From assembly GCA_003210315.1 (NCBI GenBank), contig QCVQ01000008.1, forward strand, positions 1-56,227: a stretch of DNA of 56,227 nt, read 5' to 3'. Origin of the DNA: Synechococcus sp. AG-686-F08 (GTDB lineage Bacteria; Cyanobacteriota; Cyanobacteriia; PCC-6307; Cyanobiaceae). The notes beneath the pieces are model-generated. The model saw nothing but the letters and a program-made list of their open reading frames with translations, did no database searches and was not told the DNA's origin. Position numbers and translations under genes: made by a program. Shown here in pieces: positions 1 through 8,841 of this stretch (position 1 is the first letter of the stretch; every line of letters starts with the position of its first letter).

Positions 1-142
1 GTAACCATGCGAGCAGGGTGCGCTGATCTGGCGACTCTGGGGCGTGTTGAACGGCAAGGCGATGCAGCCCAAGGGACTCCAATTTCCAAAGCAGGGACTC
101 CTCAAGGACGGGAGGCAGGGGCAGGGAGAGGCGCCACCACAT
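1..142 (-). CDS. prmA: Ribosomal protein L11 methyltransferase PrmA, N-terminal fragment
   Basis: The minus strand reads from an ATG at 142 off the window edge and gives about 47 residues. It begins [17 protein letters not shown] and continues with LLWKLESLGLHRLAV and a TLLAWL segment. This looks like the N-terminal domain of cyanobacterial PrmA, which methylates ribosomal protein L11. The start overlaps the serA stop by one base (TGATG), so it is probably translated from the serA message; serA-prmA order is common in picocyanobacteria. The catalytic SAM domain lies outside the window, so the call rests on the N-terminus and context. Confidence 0.7.
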   Translation of the reverse strand, partial: MWWRLSLPLPPVLEESLLWKLESLGLHRLAVQHAPESPDQRTLLAWL

Positions 143-1728
143 CACAACGTGACGGGGTGAGCTTCCTGAATGCCGTTAATGCCGTGAATGGTGGTCAAGA
201 GAGCGGGTGGAATCGGGTCATCAATGCTGAGAACCATCACGGCATCACCACGCACGATGCGGCGCCCGACCTGCATGGAGGCGATGTTGACGTTGTGTTC
301 TCCAAGCAGAGAGCCAAGGTGGCCAATGATCCCCGGCATATCGCGGTGCCTGGTAAACAGCATGTGACGGCTGGGCGGAACATTCACGGGGAACTCATCA
401 ATGCTGGTCACACGCAAATCACCATCTGCGAACACCGCACCGGTCACGCTGTGACCGCCCTGACCACCGCGCGTGGTGAGCTGCAGCGACCCACCTGCAA
501 AATCGCGACTGGCATCGTCCTTAATTTCCAGCACATGAATGCCGCGGCCTTTGGCCTCCAGCGATGCATTCACGTAGTTGATCCGATCTCCCAGCGCCGT
601 GCTCAGCAAGCCCTTAAGAGCAGCAACTACAAGAGGTTGTGAGGGGTGGTTGGCGAATTCACCTTGCAAGCGCACCTCCAACTCCTGAATCTGCCCACCA
701 CTGAGTTGGCTCACAAGCAAACCGAGGGTCTCCGCCAGCTGGAGGTGGGGCTTGAGACGCTCCATGATCTCGGCACTCAGCCCAGGGATATTCACGGCGC
801 TCCGGGCAGGCAACCCCAGCAAGACATCACGAATTTGTTCGGCGACATCCACTGCGACATTTTCTTGAGCCTCTTCCGTGGATGCTCCGAGATGAGGGGT
901 CAAGACAAGTCCTCGCTCCACCGCGCGCAAGGGTGAGTCCTGAGCTAGGGGTTCAGACGCAAAGACATCCAAGCCGGCACCGGCGATCACCCCGGATTCA
1001 ATGGCTTCCGCGATCGCAGGCTCATCAACAATTCCACCACGCGCACAATTCACAATCCGTGCCGTGCTTTTCATCGTGCGCAGCAGATCTGCGTTCACCA
1101 GATTTTCAGTGTCTGGTGTGCGTGGAATGTGCAGGGTGATGTAGTCGGCCTGCTGAAACAGTGCTTCCAACGTGGTCAGCCGCACCTGCATCTGCTGGGC
1201 ACGTTCTGTAGAGATGAACGGATCAAATGCGATCACCTCCATGCCCATCGCTTTTGCGACGCGAGCAACGTGAGACCCAATTTTTCCTAACCCCACCACG
1301 CCAAGAATTTTTTTATAGAGCTCATTGCCTACATATTTTTTGCGATCCCACGCCCCTGAGCGCATCGAACCATGGGCTTGGGGCACGTGACGAGACACCG
1401 AGAGCAACATCGCAAGTGCATGCTCTGCCGCTGCGATCGTGTTGCCCTCTGGTGAATTCACCACCAACACCCCGCGTTGCGTAGCCGCGGGCACATCCAC
1501 GTTGTCGACCCCCACGCCTGCACGGCCGATGATCCGCAACCGATCAGCAGCCTCAATCACGTCCGCCGTGACCTGGGTCCCTGAACGGATCATCAGGGCG
1601 TCGTAATCACCGATGATCGATTTGAGCTCTTCCGGTGACAGCCCAATGCGCTCATCGACTTGGGCCACTTGGCCCAGAATGTCGAGCCCCGCCTGATCAA
1701 TGGGGTCTGAAACGAGAACTTTTGTCAT
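142..1728 (-). CDS. serA: D-3-phosphoglycerate dehydrogenase
   Basis: Oxidises 3-phosphoglycerate to 3-phosphohydroxypyruvate with NAD, the first step of serine synthesis, in the cytosol. The 528 residues match the long, ACT-containing form. Visible parts are a Rossmann fingerprint ([19 protein letters not shown], near residue 145), a catalytic arginine region ([10 protein letters not shown]), the catalytic histidine region ([13 protein letters not shown]), an intervening domain, and a C-terminal ACT domain ([20 protein letters not shown]) likely to bind a regulatory ligand. I start at ATG 1728 (MTKVLVSD) because homologues begin there; a start 21 bases upstream is also open. It is followed by prmA with a one-base overlap. 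Confidence 0.95.
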   Translation of the reverse strand: MTKVLVSDPIDQAGLDILGQVAQVDERIGLSPEELKSIIGDYDALMIRSGTQVTADVIEAADRLRIIGRAGVGVDNVDVPAATQRGVLVVNSPEGNTIAAAEHALAMLLSVSRHVPQAHGSMRSGAWDRKKYVGNELYKKILGVVGLGKIGSHVARVAKAMGMEVIAFDPFISTERAQQMQVRLTTLEALFQQADYITLHIPRTPDTENLVNADLLRTMKSTARIVNCARGGIVDEPAIAEAIESGVIAGAGLDVFASEPLAQDSPLRAVERGLVLTPHLGASTEEAQENVAVDVAEQIRDVLLGLPARSAVNIPGLSAEIMERLKPHLQLAETLGLLVSQLSGGQIQELEVRLQGEFANHPSQPLVVAALKGLLSTALGDRINYVNASLEAKGRGIHVLEIKDDASRDFAGGSLQLTTRGGQGGHSVTGAVFADGDLRVTSIDEFPVNVPPSRHMLFTRHRDMPGIIGHLGSLLGEHNVNIASMQVGRRIVRGDAVMVLSIDDPIPPALLTTIHGINGIQEAHPVTL

Positions 1729-1874
1729 CCAGCGGCGGGAGAGAGCCACCTCTAACTGTAGAGATCAGCCCGAAAGCTCTCCTCTAAGTGTCTTCCAGCC
1801 CGAACAGTTCCCAAAGAATCGGCTCCGAGGTCCACAGTTCCGAGCGAGAATGATTGCTCGGCTGCTGTTGTTTC

Positions 1875-2432
1875 ATGCCCGTTTGCGTTCTGGTTCTCAA
1901 TGAGCGCATCGCTGCCGACCGTCTTCGCCTGTCGCTCCAAGACCAAGGCACGCCATTACTTCGCGTCGTCCTGGTGGCACCCGCCCCCGGGAAAGGGTCA
2001 GAACCAAAGGAACAACAATCGTTCTCTGACTCTGATCTGCCCGCAGAGGCGATGGACGATGTCGACCTCCTCAATCCCAGCCTGGCGCGAAGTCGACGTC
2101 AGAAGTCGATGGCGCGCTGGTTGATGCCCTTCGGCTTCTTTGCCGGCGGCACCTTCACCCAGATCACAACACTCGACACCTTTGCAAGTTTTGGTCCCTG
2201 GGGAGCGGCTTTCATCGGAGGACTGCTGGGCATGGGGTCAGGCCTCATGGGAAGTTATGCCGCCGCCGCCAGCGTGCCGTCAGAGAACGAGGACGGCGTC
2301 AGGATTCTGCGCAATCGAAACCTCGAAGGCTGCTGGCTACTACTTCTAGAAACGAGGCCCGGGATGGAATTGCCTTGGCAAATCGTCCAAAAGGCACGTC
2401 CCCAGCAAGTGGTTCGCCTCAGCGAACTGTGA
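1875..2432 (+). CDS. Conserved cyanobacterial membrane-associated protein, unknown function
   Basis: About 185 residues if started at ATG 1875; an in-frame ATG at 1854 is also possible. The first half is polar, with a long stretch rich in Ser, Glu and Pro. Then come two hydrophobic glycine-rich segments (around WLMPFGFFAGGTF and GAAFIGGLLGMGSGLMGSYA) that could form a hairpin in a membrane. The C-terminus ends LPWQIVQKARPQQVVRLSEL. I do not recognise a named domain. Its stop overlaps the GTG start of the following PSII S4 gene (GTGA), which suggests translational coupling with a photosystem-related RNA-binding protein. Confidence 0.6.
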   Translation: MPVCVLVLNERIAADRLRLSLQDQGTPLLRVVLVAPAPGKGSEPKEQQSFSDSDLPAEAMDDVDLLNPSLARSRRQKSMARWLMPFGFFAGGTFTQITTLDTFASFGPWGAAFIGGLLGMGSGLMGSYAAAASVPSENEDGVRILRNRNLEGCWLLLLETRPGMELPWQIVQKARPQQVVRLSEL

Positions 2433-3208
2433 GTCTTCCTCGCGATGCACTGCTTCGGTCCTGCAGGCATCCCACAACAATGGCCGCCGTCATCGACATT
2501 GCTGAAGAGGTTCTGCGGACCTGGCAACCGCGATGGAGTCCCTTCTTATCGGCCTTAATGCTGGAAGATGCCAATCAACTCGAGTCTCTGTCAGAACTGA
2601 AGATCCGCCGTGATGGTGGTTATCCAGGAGCAGAGCGGAAACGGTTGCTGATCCAACATGCAGCCTCCCCAGATCCTGAGCCGCCATGCCCCCTAGCTGG
2701 TCTCAATGTGGAGGGGAACTTCCTGTTTGATCCAACCTCACCCGCCGAGATGCGCCTGGCGCTTCAACACATCGGAATAGCTGACGAATCCCTCGGTGAT
2801 TTATGGATTCGAGGAGACAGAGGTGCTCAGGCCATTTGCACACCAGAAGCGGCGGCTCTTCTGCAGGGCCAACGTGGCAGCCTGCGCGAGGTGATGATCA
2901 CCTGCGAATCCTTACCGCTCGAGGCACTGCAATGGCCTGTTCAAAGAGTCGCTCGCCGGTTGAGCAGCGTTGAAGCTTCCTGCCGTCTTGATGCCATTGC
3001 CTCTGCAGGCTTTGGCATCTCCCGCTCCAAAGTCGTCAAACAAATCAAGGAAGGGCGCTTGCGGCTCAACTGGGAGCCCGTGCGGCTAGCAAGTCGCGAT
3101 TTAAAAGTTGGAGACCGCCTGCAACTTCAAGAAAGAGGCAGCATCGAGGTAATGAACATCGAACGCACGAAACGCGAACGATGGCGCGTTGACATCCTCC
3201 GCCAGTGA
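2429..3208 (+). CDS. Photosystem II S4 domain protein (YlmH/Sll1252-like)
   Basis: A 259-residue protein of the family called photosystem II S4 domain protein, similar to YlmH. Its C-terminal S4 RNA-binding module is visible (VEASCRLDAIASAGFGISRS, then KVVKQIKEGRLRLNW and KVGDRLQL). The N-terminus LPRDALLRSC...EVLRTWQPRWSPFLSALM is typical of the family. I choose GTG 2429 over ATG 2480 because the family has the LPRD segment and because GTGA overlaps the upstream stop. Homologues such as Synechocystis Sll1252 are linked to photosynthetic electron transport, but the RNA target is not known from sequence. Confidence 0.85.
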   Translation: MSLPRDALLRSCRHPTTMAAVIDIAEEVLRTWQPRWSPFLSALMLEDANQLESLSELKIRRDGGYPGAERKRLLIQHAASPDPEPPCPLAGLNVEGNFLFDPTSPAEMRLALQHIGIADESLGDLWIRGDRGAQAICTPEAAALLQGQRGSLREVMITCESLPLEALQWPVQRVARRLSSVEASCRLDAIASAGFGISRSKVVKQIKEGRLRLNWEPVRLASRDLKVGDRLQLQERGSIEVMNIERTKRERWRVDILRQ

Positions 3209-3304
3209 GCGGAGTGGATTCAAACGGCACTCCAACTGCTAACTTCAGTGCCTGGTTGAGCCACGTATCAACCACCCATCTCAAAGGACAAACTTGAGAG
3301 CTGG

Positions 3305-3376
<72 letters not shown>

Positions 3377-3403
3377 CTTCCCTTTAGGGACAGGAGTTGG
3401 ACA

Positions 3404-4786
3404 ATGGCATGCAGCTTGGTCGTGGGGCTTGGCCGCTCCGGGGTCGGCGCAGCGCGCTTCCTTCATGCCCAAGGCCATCAAGTCGTTGTACTTGAGCGGG
3501 ATGAAGGTCCCGAACAACAATCCAAAGCACAGCAACTAAGAGATCAAGGCATCCAAACAGAATTGGGATGTCCTTTGGAGTTCTCAAGCTTCCAACGTTG
3601 GTTGGATGACGTCGAGCAAGTGGTCATCAGCCCAGGGATCCCCTGGGACCATCCCACCTTGATGCAGCTGCGCGACCACGGCGTGACCGTGAGAGGAGAA
3701 ATGGCCGTGGCATGGCAAGCCCTCAGCGATTGCCCTTGGATTGGAATCACCGGCACAAATGGCAAAACCACCGTGACGCATTTGCTGCATCACGTTCTCA
3801 GCCAAGCGGGACTGCATGCACCGATGGCTGGAAATGTGGGCCATTCCGCCGCCGAATTAGGTCTGCAGTGCATGGATCCAGCCCGATCCAAACCGGATTG
3901 GATCGTGATGGAGATGAGTAGCTACCAAATCGAATCAGCAAAAGAGATAAGACCCACCATTGGCATTTGGACCACGCTGACTCCCGACCATTTGGAACGA
4001 CACGGGTCCATGGATGCCTACAGAGACATCAAGAAAGGGCTTCTTCAACGCTCCGATCATGCCGTTCTCAATGCCGACGACGCTGACCTGAAAAGCAGGC
4101 AGGCTCACTGGCCAGATGCCCAGTGGGTTAGCTCTGCACAAACGAACCATGAGCCATTCAATCTTGAGGTTTGGGTTAATCCAGAAGGTTTCGTTTGCAA
4201 TAAAAAAGGTGCACTCTTTCCAGCCAATGCTTTGGCCATGCCTGGCGAACACAACCGCCAAAACATGCTGCTGGTGACAGCAGCTGCATTACAAGCTGGA
4301 CTAGAGCCACAAGCGATCGAGCGTGGGTTGCGCAGCTTCCCGGGAGTGCCACATCGCCTCGAGAATTTGGGATCACTCCACGGAATGCACGTGTTCAACG
4401 ACAGCAAAGCCACGAATTACGACGCAGCTGCCGTTGCACTCCAAGCTGTACCGGGCCCCATCGCTTTGCTTGCCGGTGGATTATCCAAGCAAGGTGATGC
4501 CAGTGGATGGCTGCAATTACTACATGACAGAGTGTGTTCGATCACCCTCTTTGGAAGCGACCGAAATATTTTATTAGGCCTAATTCGCGACTCTGGCTAT
4601 ACAGGAGACGTAACATCTCACCCATCCATGACCGATGCCGTAACAGCAGCAATCGCGCAAGGAAAAAAAGGGAATGCCTCGTCTCTTCTCTTATCACCAG
4701 CCTGTGCAAGCTTCGATCAATACAAGGATTTTGAAGCCAGAGGAAATCACTTTAGGGACATGATTCAGCAACTCTCCTGCAAGTGA
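3404..4786 (+). CDS. murD: UDP-N-acetylmuramoylalanine--D-glutamate ligase
   Basis: Adds D-glutamate to UDP-MurNAc-L-Ala in peptidoglycan synthesis, a cytosolic ATP-dependent Mur ligase. The 460 residues match the family length. The N-terminal domain opens with SLVVGLGRSGVGAARFL, which binds the UDP moiety. The ATP loop GTNGKTT lies at residues 117-123. The central domain has VMEMSSYQIES and TPDHLERHGSM, and the C-terminal domain has NDSKATNYDAA, a MurD hallmark. The start lies 27 bases after the tRNA end. It is not in a division cluster here. Confidence 0.95.
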   Translation: MACSLVVGLGRSGVGAARFLHAQGHQVVVLERDEGPEQQSKAQQLRDQGIQTELGCPLEFSSFQRWLDDVEQVVISPGIPWDHPTLMQLRDHGVTVRGEMAVAWQALSDCPWIGITGTNGKTTVTHLLHHVLSQAGLHAPMAGNVGHSAAELGLQCMDPARSKPDWIVMEMSSYQIESAKEIRPTIGIWTTLTPDHLERHGSMDAYRDIKKGLLQRSDHAVLNADDADLKSRQAHWPDAQWVSSAQTNHEPFNLEVWVNPEGFVCNKKGALFPANALAMPGEHNRQNMLLVTAAALQAGLEPQAIERGLRSFPGVPHRLENLGSLHGMHVFNDSKATNYDAAAVALQAVPGPIALLAGGLSKQGDASGWLQLLHDRVCSITLFGSDRNILLGLIRDSGYTGDVTSHPSMTDAVTAAIAQGKKGNASSLLLSPACASFDQYKDFEARGNHFRDMIQQLSCK

Positions 4787-5060
4787 TCTTCACAGCCAGA
4801 CCAAGAAATCCCAGAGAATAAATTCACTAAATAAATAACCTCAGAGGAAAGATCAATTCCAATGATCCCGACAAGATTCATCAATCAACGATTAAACTGA
4901 CAGCCAATTAAGCAATAGTCTTCACAAGGTAAGCAGCAAAATACTCCACAACATCAACACTGAACAGTCAACATCAAGACTCGGCCAGCCTTCTTCTGCA
5001 CAGCCAAAAGTCATCATGCGATTCCAGCGAACATCCAGCGCTATGTCCTAAATTGATCAG

Positions 5061-5267
5061 ATGAAGACAACAGAGCGACTCCTGGCCATAACCTTCATGG
5101 CTTTCCTAATGTCTTGCAACTCCCAGGGAGCCAGAGAGCAACAAACCTGCGCTCTTTACAACGCTGACAAAATTGATGCTGTCGAAGCACTTGAACGATT
5201 AGGACTTCAGCCCAATAAAAATGGGAGAAGATTTGAACCAGTCGAAACAGCCTGTGCTCCATCCTGA
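5061..5267 (+). CDS. Small putative lipoprotein, unknown function
   Basis: 68 residues: a lysine-containing start, a hydrophobic stretch (LLAITFMAFLMS) and a cysteine at about residue 19 in the context LMSC, which could be a lipobox. The mature part contains two further cysteines (TCALYN and TACAPS) that could form a disulfide. No family is recognised. It lies 43 bases upstream of a broken small membrane-anchored gene. Coding status is inferred from the signal-like N-terminus and lack of a competing frame. Confidence 0.5.
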   Translation: MKTTERLLAITFMAFLMSCNSQGAREQQTCALYNADKIDAVEALERLGLQPNKNGRRFEPVETACAPS

Positions 5268-5309
5268 TCATCTCTTCAAAAGAGCTAAACCCTATTCGGC
5301 CGATTGAAT

Positions 5310-5741
5310 ATGACTCTCTTCAGCAACAAGATGGACTGGAGCACAACGAAGGGGAAAATCTTGATCATGCTTCTTTCACTTGGAGTCATCCTGCCTATCA
5401 CAGGAAAGTTGATTAGAAAATATGAGTATCCATCATTAGAAAAGGCAGAGGAGGCATGCATTGCTTGGCAACAAACAGGCCAGGTGCATCAGTCTCTTGC
5501 TGAAGACGAAGCCATATCAACATGGGGCCGTCAATTACAAACAGTTGATCCGGTGATCCCGCTAGCTGGTCGAAGATTCAGCAATCAACTCAATGGCTAG
5601 AGTCTTGTGCTCTCAAGAGTATGCACCAATGATCGATCAAAGAACGAAATCATAGGCACCATCAACACATCCATGGAAGATGGAACATGGTCCATGGAAA
5701 ACACCGGCACCTACCAAGCCAGTCAATCCTTCCACTACTGA
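5310..5741 (+). pseudogene. Small membrane-anchored protein interrupted by an in-frame stop
   Basis: The intact N-terminal part (from ATG 5310, or TTG 5304) has a transmembrane segment (KILIMLLSLGVILPI) followed by YPSLEKAEEACIAWQ, a pattern I associate with short cyanobacterial hypothetical proteins. A TAG at 5598-5600 ends it. In the same frame the sequence stays open for 46 more codons to a TGA at 5739-5741, with SRVCTND, NEIIG and EDGTWSMENTGTYQAS, which reads like the expected C-terminal part with its cysteine. A single nonsense change therefore explains the break. A functional short form, or a sequencing error, cannot be excluded. Confidence 0.55.
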
Positions 5742-6091
5742 CTGGCCATAGCGACTCAACATCTCAAGCGAGTTGATCAGAGAGAATTAGGCACAGGACA
5801 GACATTCCATCTGCCGCAAAATCCCAACAAAAATAGTGCAAGTCATTGGAATAAAACTCACCAGTGGATTCATCCAAAATTATCAATTAAAGAATGAAGC
5901 AAGCCACCAGGAAACGACACTCTCAACTAACAGACAAACAAGCGCACAGCCTCTGAGAGCTCACCCACACTGGCATTGTCAACATTGACAGCTAAAATTG
6001 CTTGAATTCCGAACCAATCTTCAAAGCGCGCCTTGATGACCATCGCGCCAATGCACTCCCACCATTCCGCCCCTTCAACCATCTCCACAAT
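5742..6091. other. Non-coding gap
   Basis: 350 bases between the broken small gene and the EVE-domain gene. I see no open frame with a plausible start, no tRNA and no terminator hairpin. It presumably contains the promoter of the EVE-domain gene, but no clear -10/-35 pair stands out. Confidence 0.4.
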
Positions 6092-6562
6092 ATGACCAAC
6101 GCCTCCTACTGGCTGATGAAAAGCGAGCCAAATGTATACGGGATCGAACATTTAAGGAATGAGAAAGTTACCTTATGGGACGGAATTCGAAACTACCAGG
6201 CTCGAAACTTCATGCGAAAAATGAAGGTCGGGGATCAAGCCTTTTTCTATCACTCCAATTGCAAGCCACCGGGAATTGTGGGTCTAATGGAAGTCACAGA
6301 AACTGGTCTCGTCGATCCAACCCAGTTTGATGCCAGCTCTAAATATCATGATCCTGCCTCCAAACAGGACTCTCCGCGATGGGATTGCGTGAAACTCGCC
6401 TATTGCGGTCAGTTCTCTGAGATGCTGACCCTTGATGATCTTCGCGAGTCGTACCAAGCAGATCAACTCACTGTTGTGCGTCGCGGAAATCGTCTTTCCA
6501 TTCTTCCGGTTGACACAGAAATAGCGATGGATTTATTAAAGAGACTTGGACCACTTCAATGA
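6092..6562 (+). CDS. EVE domain protein (DUF55/thymocyte nuclear protein 1-like)
   Basis: 156 residues, a single EVE domain. The family signature is visible at the start (SYWLMKSEPNVYGIEHL), followed by WDGIRNYQARNFMRKMKVGD and FFYHSNCKPPGIVGLMEV. EVE domains resemble PUA and YTH folds and are thought to recognise modified bases in RNA or DNA; the ligand here is unknown. I start at ATG 6092 because homologues start just before this signature; the frame is open 90 bases further upstream. Its 3' end overlaps the next gene by 17 bases. Confidence 0.88.
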   Translation: MTNASYWLMKSEPNVYGIEHLRNEKVTLWDGIRNYQARNFMRKMKVGDQAFFYHSNCKPPGIVGLMEVTETGLVDPTQFDASSKYHDPASKQDSPRWDCVKLAYCGQFSEMLTLDDLRESYQADQLTVVRRGNRLSILPVDTEIAMDLLKRLGPLQ

Positions 6563-7316
6563 TCCGCTCGCAAGTATTTCTGCTGAGCGACTGCCAATTG
6601 CCTCCATTATTCCAAGGGCCTGGATCGGCTTCAAGAAAGCTCCCTGGTCCTTCATCGGGCTCACAGCATTAATGCTGATCAGCCTGATGGGCCTTGGTGT
6701 AGTCGCACGAGACCTCCAACTCAGCAGCAATCGCTTCCTTCAATACACAGGCGATCTTGTGCTCGTCATGGCGGCTCTGATCCCGCTCGCCCCCCTCTTG
6801 GCTCTGCTTCAGCTGGCAGATGAGCATTTGCCGGGGGGCTTGGACCGAGACCCAGAGCAACCCGCGGCAAGACGTCGATTTCTTTGGCTGTTGAAGCAAA
6901 CCTGCGGCCTGGTGGTGTTAGAGGTCCTCATCGGTATTGGCGGAATCAGTTCTATTCGTCTTTTGAGCCAATTTTTGGCACCCCACAGCGGTGTTCTTGC
7001 CAGCTTGGTCATCGTGTTGGGTGGTGTCGGCATCGCCATCTGGTTGATTGGCCAACTTCTCTCCATTCCATTGCTGATCCATCACGGCTATCGCCCACTC
7101 CGAGCCATGGAGCACAGTCGCAAACTGGTTCAAGCCAATCGCCTCAAAGTGATGGCCTTGATTGGACTTCTTCTAGGAATCAACTTGCTTGGCCTCATGG
7201 CCGCGAGCCTGGGACTGCTGTTCAGTCTTCCGTTCAGCGCCCTTCTCTTGATGGCAAGCTGCAGAACTCAAACTCCGTGGCGAAGTGAATCGCGACGAAA
7301 CATGTTGCCGACATAA
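6546..7316 (+). CDS. Integral membrane protein, unknown function
   Basis: 256 residues from TTG 6546, the only reasonable start before the first conserved-looking segment. About five to six hydrophobic segments are visible (for example FIGLTALMLISLMGLGVVA, LVLVMAALIPLAPLLALL, LVVLEVLIGIGGISSI, a long one around VLASLVIVLGGVGIAIWLIG, and VMALIGLLLGINLLGLMAA). The composition and the basic segment between helices resemble bacterial BPSS1780-type membrane proteins, but I cannot name a family with confidence. It overlaps the EVE gene by 17 bases on the same strand and overlaps the convergent DUF2811 gene by 49 bases at its 3' end. Confidence 0.7.
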   Translation: MDHFNDPLASISAERLPIASIIPRAWIGFKKAPWSFIGLTALMLISLMGLGVVARDLQLSSNRFLQYTGDLVLVMAALIPLAPLLALLQLADEHLPGGLDRDPEQPAARRRFLWLLKQTCGLVVLEVLIGIGGISSIRLLSQFLAPHSGVLASLVIVLGGVGIAIWLIGQLLSIPLLIHHGYRPLRAMEHSRKLVQANRLKVMALIGLLLGINLLGLMAASLGLLFSLPFSALLLMASCRTQTPWRSESRRNMLPT

Positions 7317-7567
7317 AGGCGAGTGAGCTCTCGAGAATCTGCACCGTTCTGAACAAGAAACCCGGCCAATGCAGCTTGAACGAGTCGGTACTGATCCCAG
7401 TTCGGGCAACGCTCAATGAAGTCAGCCATGGCCTGGTGCAAGGGCAAAGGCATCTCGGCTTGAAAACTCACGATCTCCTCGCCTTGGACGGGCTCAGCCG
7501 TTGCTTGAGCAGCCCGAACTGCTGCGGAATCAACAACCTGATCGGTTACCAATTGGCCTTGAACCAT
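7268..7567 (-). CDS. DUF2811 family small protein
   Basis: 99 residues. The core EMPLPLHQAMADFIERCPNW followed by DQYRLVQAALAGFLVQNG matches the cyanobacterial DUF2811 family, whose function is unknown. The family core is preceded by about 35 poorly conserved residues rich in Ala, Val and Gln. The C-terminal tail overlaps the end of the opposite-strand membrane protein gene by 49 bases, so the two transcripts would be antisense to each other there. Confidence 0.8.
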   Translation of the reverse strand: MVQGQLVTDQVVDSAAVRAAQATAEPVQGEEIVSFQAEMPLPLHQAMADFIERCPNWDQYRLVQAALAGFLVQNGADSRELTRLYVGNMFRRDSLRHGV

Positions 7568-7901
7568 TCAGGACTCCTTCCTCACGACGCCCTGAATCTA
7601 TGGCCTGTTCTCCACAAGCACAAGGGGCCTCAAATAAAGACAAGCCAGCCGATTACCAACCAATCCATCCGCGAAATCAAGGCTACAAACCCTGTTCGCA
7701 ACAAGGATTAGCCCTTCCCCTGGAAGCTCATGCGCCGCGGCCGAGCAATACCATACGAACCCCAAAACCTATGTTTTTTCCACAGGGCAGAGCTCGCAAC
7801 TCAAAAACAACGAGCCAGCCTGTGGAAAAGCTGTGCAGTTTGCCCTACTCCAGCGTGGAGAAATCAATAAAACCTGATTGATTAGACAAGCTGATCAATC
7901 T
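7568..7901. other. Intergenic region with an inverted pair of DnaA-box-like sites
   Basis: 334 bases with no convincing gene. It contains TTTTCCACA at 7776-7784 and its exact inverted copy TGTGGAAAA at 7821-7829; the match extends to 11 bases on each arm (TTTTCCACAGG and CCTGTGGAAAA). TTTTCCACA is the DnaA-box consensus reported for cyanobacteria. No dnaA or dnaN is nearby, so this is unlikely to be the origin. Confidence 0.5.
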
Positions 7902-8273
7902 TCAATCCAAGACCGTTCTCAACGCAGCCAAGAAAGCTTGTGCCGCAGGAGCAGGCCAAGCACCCTCCAGTCCTCGCCGCCGCTGCATCCCATTGCCTTG
8001 AAGCACCACCTGCAGCCCCCAGTGATCCCTGGTGCCATCAAGACACCCCCACCACTCCTGCTGTTCCAATTCCAGGGTGATGGATTCCTCCTCCATCAAC
8101 TGATCACGAATCAGCGAGTGTTGGTGAACGAGCTCAACGAGAAGAGCATGCAGCCCTGTCACTTCCGTCTCGGTAAGCTCAACAGCCCAAAATTCCCCTC
8201 CGATGAGGAAGGGAAAGCCGTTTCGGCTCAAGTCACGGGCGAGGCGCCAGCCAGGCCCCTCCTGTTGAATCAT
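7902..8273 (-). CDS. DUF1818 family protein
   Basis: 123 residues. The opening [20 protein letters not shown] then [18 protein letters not shown] is the hallmark of DUF1818, a plant-cyanobacterial family of unknown biochemical function. It overlaps the rpoZ stop by four bases (ATGA), so the two are probably translationally coupled; the rpoZ-DUF1818 pair is common in marine picocyanobacteria. Confidence 0.85.
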   Translation of the reverse strand: MIQQEGPGWRLARDLSRNGFPFLIGGEFWAVELTETEVTGLHALLVELVHQHSLIRDQLMEEESITLELEQQEWWGCLDGTRDHWGLQVVLQGNGMQRRRGLEGAWPAPAAQAFLAALRTVLD

Positions 8274-8497
8274 CCAGGCAGGAGATCAGGCTGATCTTGC
8301 TCATCGGAGAGCTCAACGATGGCGCGATGGACAGGCTTCACGCTGGATTCTTCGAGGAGGCCATCAAAGTCATCAAAACGACGCTGCTTTGCGCGAAAAG
8401 CGATCTTGACTGTTGTCAGATAACGGTTGGTGGACTGACGAATCAAACTCTCGCCCCGCTTCGCGAGGTCCTTTGAGTCCACACCTGCAGAAATCAT
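8270..8497 (-). CDS. rpoZ: DNA-directed RNA polymerase omega subunit
   Basis: 75 residues. The sequence has the typical cyanobacterial omega features: [29 protein letters not shown] and the C-terminal [20 protein letters not shown]. Omega helps beta-prime fold and, in cyanobacteria, supports association of the primary sigma factor. First gene of a two-gene unit with the DUF1818 gene. Confidence 0.95.
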   Translation of the reverse strand: MISAGVDSKDLAKRGESLIRQSTNRYLTTVKIAFRAKQRRFDDFDGLLEESSVKPVHRAIVELSDEQDQPDLLPG

Positions 8498-8523
8498 CTC
8501 TGTCCAATCATCGACATTTCACT

Positions 8524-8808
8524 CTAAGTGAGCAAATCACTGTGAAAAGGAACTTGCATCGGATAAGCACGCTGGGGTCGACCCGGCACTCGCAAAACGA
8601 TCTGGCGACCTAACCCCATCGCGAGGAGGGGACGTCTCAGATGCGTCATCAGACCACTCACCTCTTCAAGGTGTTTGCCATCAATGCACTCAATACGAAT
8701 GCAGCCCCAACTACGGGACATGCGGCAATCACGCAAAGGTTCCAACTCAGCCTCAATCTCTGGATCCTCCCTGTAAAAGGAAAACACCAGGCGTCTCAAC
8801 CGATCCAT
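8524..8808 (-). CDS. Small conserved protein, unknown function
   Basis: 94 residues from ATG 8808 (MDRLRRLVFSFYRED). The frame is open upstream to 8976, but that part lies antisense to the Hsp70-like gene and is left out. Segments such as SWGCIRIECIDGKHLEEVSG and GLGRQIVLRVPGR suggest a compact alpha/beta fold. Its start is only 33 bases from the divergent Hsp70-like start, so the two share a promoter region. It lies 26 bases upstream of rpoZ on the same strand and may be its operon leader. No family is recognised. Confidence 0.7.
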   Translation of the reverse strand: MDRLRRLVFSFYREDPEIEAELEPLRDCRMSRSWGCIRIECIDGKHLEEVSGLMTHLRRPLLAMGLGRQIVLRVPGRPQRAYPMQVPFHSDLLT

Positions 8809-8841
8809 CGCTAAGCCCCGTAGCCTTGTCTCCTTATCAAC

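Noticed and set aside
7-1139. Several plus-strand frames of up to 211 codons
   Set aside because: They lie antisense within serA and prmA, which are unambiguous.
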